Source: Chondrosia reniformis (taxonomy: Eukaryota; Porifera; Demospongiae; Chondrillida; Chondrillidae). Taken from it: a stretch of DNA of 64,000 nucleotides. The stretch covers positions 1,018,001 through 1,082,000 of the forward strand of contig OX359199.1 in assembly GCA_947172415.1 (NCBI GenBank). The letters are read 5' to 3'. The position numbers and the translations under genes were made by a program. Below are positions 56,395 to 64,000 of this stretch, piece by piece; position 1 is the stretch's first letter; the number at the start of each line of letters is the position of its first letter. The notes beneath the pieces were generated by a model. That model had not been told where the DNA came from. It was given only the letters and a program-made list of their open reading frames with translations, and did not search any database.

Positions 56395-59055
56395 ATGGCT
56401 GGCACCATATGCATGAGCATCAAAAGGGTAGATTTTCTTACATACTTACTTATTTTCAGTCTACTTGGATTTAGTGGTGGATCACTAAAGGATATCAAGA
56501 GACCTTCGACTGTTGATCCAAAGCTTGACTGTGCTATCAGAGAATTGGCGTGGGAATATGCCAAGAAACTTCAGCCTCAAAGAGGAGACTTCAAATCTGC
56601 TTACGATGCCTTGAGGTTGAAAGAATGTGGAACGCATCGCAGTAAACACCAACAGAGAGGTCGTAACTTTGTATCTCCACAGCTTAGTGCTAGTACCCTG
56701 ATTGTGTATGCGGACAGCGAGCGAGGGAGAGACGATAACCCAGGAACCCTTGACAAGCCGGTAAAGTCTCTACAAAGGGCCGTCGAATTAACCAGAAGTA
56801 CCTCACCGCCTGGATCGCCAAAGGTGATATTCTTGCGCGAAGGAACATTCTTCCTCGACAAGCCTGTTCTTCTCGAGGAGGAAGACAGTTTTCTGACAAT
56901 ATCTAGTTACAAAGGCGAACATGCCATCGTGAGTGGAGGAAAGAGATACAACTTCACTTGGACACAACACGTTAGAGAAATGCGAAGTCCTGTAGCTGGC
57001 TATAGCTTTGTAAACGACATAGAGACTATACGGGAGCAAGGGATGGTGAAGGCCTATGGTACAGCGTCTTCCACGTCTGAATGTGCGGCCGCATGTAGAG
57101 ATGACAGTCACTGCTTTGCATACACACACTTTACAAAGACTTCAGATGTTCATCCAAATCAGTGTTTCTTAAGAGTGGGCGGTTTTGTCAGTAGAAAAAG
57201 ATGTACTTCCTGTACCAGTGGCAGAAAGGTCAACATTGTCTCCACTGACCTCTCAACCCAGAACCCAAATGTGTTCACCTCTCTCTTCATTAATGGCAGG
57301 CGAGCAGTGCGAGCCAGATATCCTGATGGCAACCCAGAGACTACAGGTCTCTACACCAACAACACTGGATATGTCAGCAAGGCTGATGCCTGGCTTGCCC
57401 CCCAAAAATATCCACCTGCTGTGGAGATCAACATTGAGGTGCCAAAGAGAAATGGAACTCATTTTCCTTTCTTTCAAGTAGGCCTGGGAGGACCTGTGGA
57501 AATGTTCAATCCTCCGCAGTCCTACTGGGGACAGAGGGCACCAAACGGAGGTGTCACTTATGAGGTTCCCAGTGGCTTGGAATATCCCTCTGATGTAGAC
57601 TTTGTCAACCGAACATGGAGTAACCCTGACACTGGAATAGTGCATGCATTTCATGGAAAACACTGGGGGAACTGGTTATTTAAACTTGCTGATAGGGACG
57701 AGGACTTGAGATACTTAACTTTTGGATCGGGAGGTTTTCAAGAGGCAAGGGGGTCTAGAGGTGGTGCTGAATGGTATGTGGAAAATATTTTTGAAGAATT
57801 AGACTCACCCGGGGAGTGGTTCTACAACCAATCTACCAAAACCCTGTACTTGTATCCTAATGGCTCGCTACCAACTGAAGGCATAGGAACCAATCTTGAA
57901 TCCCTGATTGAGATACGTGGATCAATGGACTCTCCAGTGGTCAATGTTACTCTATTGGACCTCGAATTTGCTCACAGTGCTACCACCTTCCTCTCAGACT
58001 ACGAGGTACCCAGTGGGGGAGACTGGTCTGTACATCGTGGAGGTACTGTGTTTGTAGAAGGAACTAAAAAGTTTCTCTTACAAAACTGTCTCTTTAATGC
58101 TCCGGGAGGGAATGGCTTATGTCTGAGTGGCTATAACAGAAATGCTGTTATTGAAGGAAATGAGTTTATATGGAGTGGAGATAGTGGGATAGTTGCCTTG
58201 GGTACCTCGGAGCACATTGACGGTACCCTAGGCAACCAGCCAAGAGGTACCAAAATCATGTGCAATCTTGTCCATGAGAACGGTGTCTTTGGCAAACAGA
58301 CCTCTGCCTATATGCAAGCACTGGCCTGTCAGACAGAGTTGATTGGTAATGTATTCTTCAATGGTCCTCGTGCAGGAATCAACTTTAATGATGGTTTTGG
58401 GGGAGGAAATTTACTAAAGAATAATCTGATATTTAATCATGTTCGTGAGACTCAAGATCATGGCCAGTTCAACTCCTGGGATCGCTTGCCTTACCTTACG
58501 GATGTTAAAACAGGAACAGCTTCATTGATATCTGCCCTCTCCAATGTGACTCGAAACTTTATAATCAACACCTATAACTCCCTTTATCCGATTGATCACG
58601 ACGATGGCTCCTGTTACTATTTAGACACATACAACTATTTAATCTATGGTGGCTACAAGAATTATTTGGGTCACAGCAAGACAGTGCAGAACAATGTATA
58701 TGTCTATCCGGATACAAATCCTATCAAGCCATTCTGTGGTGTCTGTAATGGAGCAAGTCGAGACTATCTACCCTCAGGTTGGGGGGAGGTGTACAGCAAC
58801 AACACCTGCTTGATGGGAAATCCAAACATTTACCAGTTTGGGTCATGTAATCTGGATGATCCCGAAGGATTAATCCCTTTCACAGCCTTTAATAAATTTT
58901 ATGCGCCAAATAAGGATGTCTATATCAAGTGTCAAGATGCTGAGCTCTCCCTTTACGTCTTTCAGAAGCTGGGCTATGATAAGGGATCCACCGTGTCTGA
59001 TCCAGTGGACACAGCAACTGTCATCAAGTGGGGGAAAGATTTACTTGGAATGTAG
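56395..59055 (+). CDS. Secreted beta-helix/PAN protein, copy 3, intronless
   Basis: 886 aa, same domain order as copies 1 and 2: signal peptide, STVDPKLDCAIRELAW segment, beta-helix start, PAN/Apple-like insert, long Asn/Gly-rich helix. It is closest to copy 2 and shares about 200 bp of 5' flank with it. The 3' flank diverges from both siblings right after the stop codon. A poly(A) signal at about 59143 lies only about 20 bp from the stop of the convergent CCDC167 gene. Confidence 0.8.
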   Translation: MAGTICMSIKRVDFLTYLLIFSLLGFSGGSLKDIKRPSTVDPKLDCAIRELAWEYAKKLQPQRGDFKSAYDALRLKECGTHRSKHQQRGRNFVSPQLSASTLIVYADSERGRDDNPGTLDKPVKSLQRAVELTRSTSPPGSPKVIFLREGTFFLDKPVLLEEEDSFLTISSYKGEHAIVSGGKRYNFTWTQHVREMRSPVAGYSFVNDIETIREQGMVKAYGTASSTSECAAACRDDSHCFAYTHFTKTSDVHPNQCFLRVGGFVSRKRCTSCTSGRKVNIVSTDLSTQNPNVFTSLFINGRRAVRARYPDGNPETTGLYTNNTGYVSKADAWLAPQKYPPAVEINIEVPKRNGTHFPFFQVGLGGPVEMFNPPQSYWGQRAPNGGVTYEVPSGLEYPSDVDFVNRTWSNPDTGIVHAFHGKHWGNWLFKLADRDEDLRYLTFGSGGFQEARGSRGGAEWYVENIFEELDSPGEWFYNQSTKTLYLYPNGSLPTEGIGTNLESLIEIRGSMDSPVVNVTLLDLEFAHSATTFLSDYEVPSGGDWSVHRGGTVFVEGTKKFLLQNCLFNAPGGNGLCLSGYNRNAVIEGNEFIWSGDSGIVALGTSEHIDGTLGNQPRGTKIMCNLVHENGVFGKQTSAYMQALACQTELIGNVFFNGPRAGINFNDGFGGGNLLKNNLIFNHVRETQDHGQFNSWDRLPYLTDVKTGTASLISALSNVTRNFIINTYNSLYPIDHDDGSCYYLDTYNYLIYGGYKNYLGHSKTVQNNVYVYPDTNPIKPFCGVCNGASRDYLPSGWGEVYSNNTCLMGNPNIYQFGSCNLDDPEGLIPFTAFNKFYAPNKDVYIKCQDAELSLYVFQKLGYDKGSTVSDPVDTATVIKWGKDLLGM

Positions 59056-59165
59056 TAATTTAACTGGCAAACATTTTTTCCTATTAATCAATGGCAAATA
59101 TTCCTTTTTGTTCTACTCACTGTATCATGTGAGAATTTATGAAATAAAAATGTTATTAATTTTAA

Positions 59166-59764
59166 TTACACACCAAAGATGAAATAATAGATGGCAACTA
59201 AAATAAGTCCAATTAGTAAAGCAATGACTAAACTCTTCTGGTTCTCCTTCCTCAACCTTTTTAAAGCATTCTCTAAAAGAAATTAGCCTTCTATAAGAAC
59301 TGTTAATCCATTCAAATTTATACGAACTATATCTACATATATATGCGACTCAATTTCCGACTTGCACTGCATGCTTGTAACAGAGAAGAGTATTACCATA
59401 TTTGGTCTTCTGTGACTGAAGCTCTTTCAGTTCTTGCTGCAGAATGAGCTTTCTGCAAAACAGTAGTAGAACAACACATACAGTTTCATGATCAGTCGAA
59501 TCGATATCACGAGTGAACCTTTAGTTTCTCCTAGAACCACTTGTCTACCAAGTGATGGGCAATTGAAAGAACAACATACCTGTCTTCCTTCTTGGTAGAG
59601 TCCAATTTATTTTGAATGTCAGAGATGTTATCCTCCACTTGTTGAAGATTCCGCTGCTGTTCTTCAATCTATTGGCCCAAAGGAACACATCATAAGATGA
59701 TACAGTGCCTGAGAAAGCTACAGTTGTTCAGTGTCTGCATACCTACCTCTGTGACAATTGTCAT
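59166..59764 (-). CDS. CCDC167: CCDC167 homologue, 89 aa, four exons
   Basis: Exons 59747-59764 (start), 59580-59668, 59397-59452 and 59166-59272 (stop) join in phase (0, 2, 1). The protein is a short N-terminal coiled coil (IEEQQRNLQQVEDNISDIQN ... LQQELKELQSQ), a conserved KYENALKRLRKENQKS block and a C-terminal membrane helix (VIALLIGLILVAIYYFIFGV), so it should be tail-anchored. Length and the NYEKELKFLRQENRK-like block match vertebrate CCDC167, whose function is poorly known. Confidence 0.8.
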
Positions 59765-59955
59765 TATCTTCAGCCTAATACGTAAAGTGGTTTTTAAAAT
59801 GGCGACAGAAATTTGTCAACTGCTTATCTCAGATTCTGCGAAAGCAAAGGAAACTGCTTTATAGATATCGCTTCTCCAACTTTTACTGATGTCCTAAGTA
59901 CGACCCACACTGGTGATACAACTATATAGTTCTCTTGCTCTCTTTATCTCTTGTT

Positions 59956-60008
59956 AGGTAATTACCGTATATGTCCCCCGGTTCGGACATATACGGTACG
60001 TAATTACG
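59956..60008. promoter_or_regulatory. Imperfect palindrome in a shared promoter region
   Basis: Arms GTAATTAC + CGTATATGTCC are inverted around a CCCGGTTC centre, one arm carrying a 4-bp insertion. It lies in the 356 bp between the divergent starts of CCDC167 (59764) and the plus-strand gene at 60121. Confidence 0.6.
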
Positions 60009-60120
60009 ACGAAGCCGACATTTTCTCCTAGTTCCGGTCGGTGAAGGTGTTCGACAAAGGCCCCATCGTATACCAGACGAAACACTTTTACAGTAGTGGG
60101 GTCACTCACTCGACTTAAGG

Positions 60121-62658
60121 ATGCCTCAAGTGACCAAACTAGACGTAACAAAATCCTTTGAAGATAACCTGTTAAACAGTAAGCGAATGATATTAGTAAG
60201 TGACCATCGCCAGTTGTAGGCCTAGCTGTTACTGCCGTCCGAGACCCTTCCAGTGACTCGTTCTTATCTCTTACGCTGTAGAGGACAGTGTTTCGGAGAG
60301 TGACAAAGATGAACGAAAACGGGAGCGGGGAAGTACTTTGAAAGTCAGACCGTTTCACTATCACTATAGAAATGGGGACAAAGCGACTAGCTCCCCTACT
60401 CTACTTAAAGGCCAAGTTAGCTGTGATGAACAAGCGTCGAAAGATTTAGCTTTCACTGTAAGTATGGAATGGCCCTAATCCATGGTACCTGTCTAGTGTA
60501 GCATGTACGTTTACGTTATACCCGTGAACGTTATTGTTTACAAAGATCTCTGCATGTAGTCTAAAATAGCTCTACACTGAGATCATCAGTCTCGTGATAT
60601 AATTGCATCATACAATATTGCACATACAGACTGCAAGGTCTCTAGGAGTGATGCAATGCCCTCTAGGACTTTCAATTTTATTGTAGCCAGAGTGTCATAG
60701 TTCTATGTACTCATGTGAATAGACCTAAGTATGATCTACCATATTTGTGAATTATCTACAAACACCATATTCCAAGGGCCAGCTGGGTTTTGAAGCTAGA
60801 GACAAACATAAAGAGAGTAGACTAAAACGCATTTTTTTAGACTAATGCCTAGGACAGTAGAGCTTTGGATGAGGATACAGTTAGGCTTCTTTGCTCCTTT
60901 CTCCATTAAACCAGACAGTTGCTTCTGGAAATTCCACTCTTCATCAGTACTAGTGACCCTGGGAATCTTTGTCTTCTCTTTTTGGTCTTTTTGATTATTC
61001 TTCTTTTATGATTCCTTATGTTCTCTTGTTTTATATTTAGAATGAATGCTACTGGCCAGATCCAGAAGATTCTGATGCTGTGCAAAGAAGTGATGAAGAG
61101 GTGAGTGTGACCTTTGCTGTGATGGAGTACCTGGCCAGTGTTCATACTCTGTTGAATTACCAGCAACTGCTTCTCTTTAGTGTTTCCCCTATTATTGATG
61201 TTTGTCTGTAATTACTTGTGGCCAATTGATTTTGTTGTAATTCAGTAGGTAAGGTGATTAATATTCAGTATAATTCTTGCTCGTCATAGTGCCAATGGTA
61301 CAGTTCAAAAGTACATATTTTACATTTACTCACATGTTGGAATAATCGTTTGTGTCCTTTTCTTGATTTCTTGTGTCATTCTGAATTCTGAATTCAGCTA
61401 TTGACAATTTGCAAGTAACTAAATCAATCCAAACTTTGATCAGGAAACTAATGCTTGATACTACTTAATTACCTGGAAATCCTCTTATATATATGTGTAG
61501 ACTAGTATTACATAATGATGAATCACCTGATTTATGATGTCATAGCTATATTTAGAATCACATGCATTACATGTGGGTATATAGTTTATTTGTGCGGTTT
61601 ATATAATTGCTACACCTACATGTATTGCACAGAGTGATGCAATGTATTTACAGTACAGTACTGTAAACATCAAGTATTGATGCTATGCCTATGTTCATAT
61701 ATAAATTGAGACCGCAACACAATGTTAGTGTTTCATTTCTTTCTTAGGAATTCAAGTTGTCGCAACAAGCGACAGTCTTGTCATCTAAGAGTGTTAGCTC
61801 TCACTCATTCCTGGACAGTGGACCAGTTGAGGTTACAAGAAATTTCCGGGCAAGACAAGCAGTTAGTATTCTTATTGCTGTCTTATTACAACCATAGCAA
61901 TTACATTTTAGGGACTCATGCTCTATAAATAGATACTAATAATGAAGTATACTCTGGCTTGGATCAGTGGTTGATGTAAAACCAAGGGTCAAATGATGAT
62001 ATTTAAGATCAGCTTTGGAATATACTACCAGTCTAATCATGATAGTATTTTACCTGTACATTAGTTTTATAAAGGTGTTTAAGATCTAGTTATAGATCCT
62101 TCATTACTAATTGAATGCTGTAGAGGATACCATTTTTCCTATAGCCACAATCCAACAGCGGACAGGACAGGACTTCAAGATCCAGATACATGGTAGCTAA
62201 ACTGCCCCCAGCTGATGAGACACAAACCAAGGATGGTAAAGGTAAGAATATAATTATAATTATTTATCTTTCAGAGTGTATACGTAAATATCAGTGTGAA
62301 CTTTGGGATTGGCCACCTTAACTAAATGACTGTCACCACTGAGAGGCAAATGTTCATAGGCTCCGCTATACTTAGCTTGTGGTTTATTGTTAGTATAAGG
62401 GGAGGTATGTAGTGTCAGAGCACTGGTTCGATTACTAGCTTCTTTTGTTTTTTTTTTCCTCTGCAATTATGATAACTTTTAGTACGTTTATCACCTTGAT
62501 TTCTTATATGTAGCACGAATATGTATATGATAGATAAAGTAATAGTTCTACCATACATGACATTGTGTCAATAATTAGTCAATGTTTGGTGTTCTCTCTG
62601 ATGTGTAGGGTTGCATCCATTGCCCCTAGGCCTGTCATCCATTCAGGATGCTTCTTGA
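60121..62658 (+). CDS. Unidentified six-exon gene, 189 aa
   Basis: Exons 60121-60195, 60284-60457, 61041-61100, 61748-61861, 62145-62241 and 62609-62658 (stop). All phases agree (0, 0, 0, 0, 1). The product is hydrophilic: a charged N-terminal part (SESDKDERKRERG), an acidic CYWPDPEDSDAVQRSDEE exon, a Ser-rich part and a C-terminal GLHPLPLGLSSIQDAS. It has no TM helix or signal peptide and looks largely disordered. I do not recognise it. The first join relies on an acceptor at 60283 after a pyrimidine-rich tract; it is plausible but less certain than the rest. A dispersed-repeat copy (60815-61032) ends just before exon 3. Confidence 0.6.
60815..61032 (+). repeat. Dispersed repeat family copy
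   Basis: In the same orientation as 43484-43752 over the core (AGAGCTTTGGATGAGGATAC, TTCTGGAAATTCCACTCTTC, CCCTGGGAATCTTTGTCTT). It ends about 10 bp before an exon, so its T-rich end may supply the polypyrimidine tract of that acceptor. Confidence 0.7.
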
Positions 62659-63160
62659 GTATCGTTGACTCATAAAGTACCAAAGGATAAAGTCGGGTAC
62701 AAAACTACTCTCTTGCCAAACAAAAGAGGAAGAAAAGATTCTTGAGAAACAGCATGTATACATGCAGCCCTGATGAAGTGGTTGCAGTATATAGTGATGA
62801 TATCATTTGAAAACTTTACTGTAATAACTTGTTGTGTTCTGTATTTTTGTTGTATATGAAGCTGAACATTAATAAGTTGTATACCTTCGTTAATGTAATC
62901 ATGCATACAATCATAAAATATCACCATATTACTGTATAGAGTATATACATGCAGCCCTGATGAAGTCGTTGCAGTATGGGCTTTGGATAGTCTATGTTTG
63001 TATGTACTGTATTGCATCAGGCTATTATGTACTGCTACTGCCTCTCTCAAGATACCGAATATACCAAATTATAGAGAAATAACCGCCTACGTAGTTTATA
63101 CACCCACTTAGGAGAGAAAGACAGGAGAGAACTCTGGTAGCGATAGCCGTTGGTGGCAAA

Positions 63161-63705
63161 ATGCCACCAAAGAAAGAGGAGAAATTGAGCAGGCCAGTAA
63201 ATGGTTTCCCTGAAGAGATTAAACGTCTTCAACAAAGTGCAAAACAAACTGAACTGAAAAGTGAATTATAATGGCTAACATCATTGTGTTAATATTCGCA
63301 CTACTTTCTATATATAGACTATCAAACATCGAACGAAGAAGATACCTGGCAAGCAAGTCACGAAGGGACCACCTTTAAAAAGAGAAAAGATTTCAAACAT
63401 TTGGTGACTTCTGGGAGTCCTAGCGTACACCCGCAAGAAGTCGATCATGTCGTAATTCCAACTCCAAGGAATACGATGCGTGTAAGAACGAGCTATTACA
63501 TATCCTAACTATCGTGATATATTGCCAGAAGAGTATATATATTAGGTAGTTGATAGAGTACTTCTGTCCTTCTAGTTAAAGACGTGTACATTTCATATTG
63601 ACATGTCCTAATACACATACAATGTATTCGTATGCATAAAAGGAACCTGATGTCAGTGACTCAGAAAGTTTGGTAGAACCCAGAGAAGAAGTCGTCCATG
63701 GCCAG
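63161..63705 (+). CDS. Unidentified gene, 5' part, runs off right edge
   Basis: Exons 63161-63260 (start), 63318-63481 and 63643-63705 join in phase (1, 0) for 109 residues, and the last ends in a GT donor, so the gene continues beyond the window. It starts basic (MPPKKEEKLSRPVNG), then has a short helix (EEIKRLQQSAKQTELK), a KKRKDFKH basic patch and an acidic third exon (EPDVSDSESLVEPREE). I do not recognise it. Confidence 0.55.
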
Positions 63706-64000
63706 GTACATGTAACCATGGTCTTAATTTTACTTATGATATAAATGTTAACTATGTACATGTATGAAGGCTAAAGCCATTTAATTAATGCCTAGCAGAC
63801 GTGCCAACCATACGAATTCTTCCGTATTTTTATGGATTTTTGATTTCCTGTACGGTAGTATGGACCTGAACGGTTATTTACGAAAAACTAGCCACGTGAA
63901 TAACTCCGCGGATTTATTCACGTGGCTAGTTTTTGCAATGCAACTCTGCCCATGACTAATATTTTTGTATTTAATTCATTCCTTTAAGAAACAAATTATA

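Noticed and set aside
44550-57663. Repeated antisense frames of 60-136 codons inside the beta-helix genes
   Set aside because: They recur at the same places in all three copies because the genes are near-identical, and are shadows of the real coding strand.
59954-60364. 136-codon minus-strand frame
   Set aside because: It is antisense to the promoter and first exons of the plus-strand gene at 60121, whose splice sites and phases are coherent, and has no recognisable domain.

Overview
The window looks like a piece of a compact, AT-rich animal genome, most probably a sponge (Porifera, demosponge-like). The reasons are: GT-AG spliced genes with many small exons; animal-only families (an ALK/LTK-like receptor tyrosine kinase, a SEFIR/TIR-plus-death-domain adaptor, a heparan-sulfate 3-O-sulfotransferase-like enzyme, ABITRAM, CCDC167); genes packed head-to-head or tail-to-tail; and many short foldback elements and minisatellites. 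The species call is inference. No bacterial operons, CRISPR arrays or rRNA genes are seen.

Layout. 1-1477 (-): 5' part of an unidentified gene running off the left edge. 3329-6397 (-): a 12-exon unidentified gene whose exon phases all agree. 8340-20911 (+): a complete 16-exon receptor tyrosine kinase of about 1059 aa with TATA box, CRE-like site, signal peptide, glycine-rich ALK-like ectodomain, one TM helix and a full kinase domain. 21584-23558 (-): ABITRAM, head-to-head with an intronless SEFIR/TIR-death gene (23575-24552, +); the two start codons are 16 bp apart. 24941-26149 (+): intronless HS3ST-like sulfotransferase. 26455-28512 (-): ankyrin-kelch gene, 5' end not resolved. 28.5-44.3 kb is gene-poor and repeat-rich. 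It holds a predicted 3-exon gene on - (32737-38380), a small basic-tailed gene on + inside and against it (32756-34488), and two diverged paralogous four-exon micro-genes (38276-39286 and 42711-43922).

44362-59055 (+) carries three nearly identical intronless genes for secreted proteins of about 880 aa combining a right-handed parallel beta-helix with a PAN/Apple-like cysteine module. Between copies 2 and 3 lies an almost exactly 6.0 kb insertion (50190-56188), defined by comparing the flanks with the copy 1-2 junction. It contains a DIRS/Ngaro-type tyrosine-recombinase retroelement on the - strand and a 172-bp higher-order minisatellite. After the cluster come CCDC167 (59166-59764, -), an unidentified six-exon gene (60121-62658, +) sharing a promoter region with it, and the 5' part of another unidentified gene leaving the right edge (63161-, +).

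Functionally, several products concern the cell surface and signalling: the receptor kinase, the death-domain adaptor, a matrix-glycan-modifying sulfotransferase and secreted carbohydrate-binding-like helix proteins. They need not form one pathway. The most striking observations are the intronless beta-helix/PAN gene triplet with its dated insertion, the start-codon-abutting ABITRAM/death-domain pair, the new micro-gene pair, and the ALK-like receptor. All exon joins were made by eye from splice consensus, phase and homology; transcript data would settle them.
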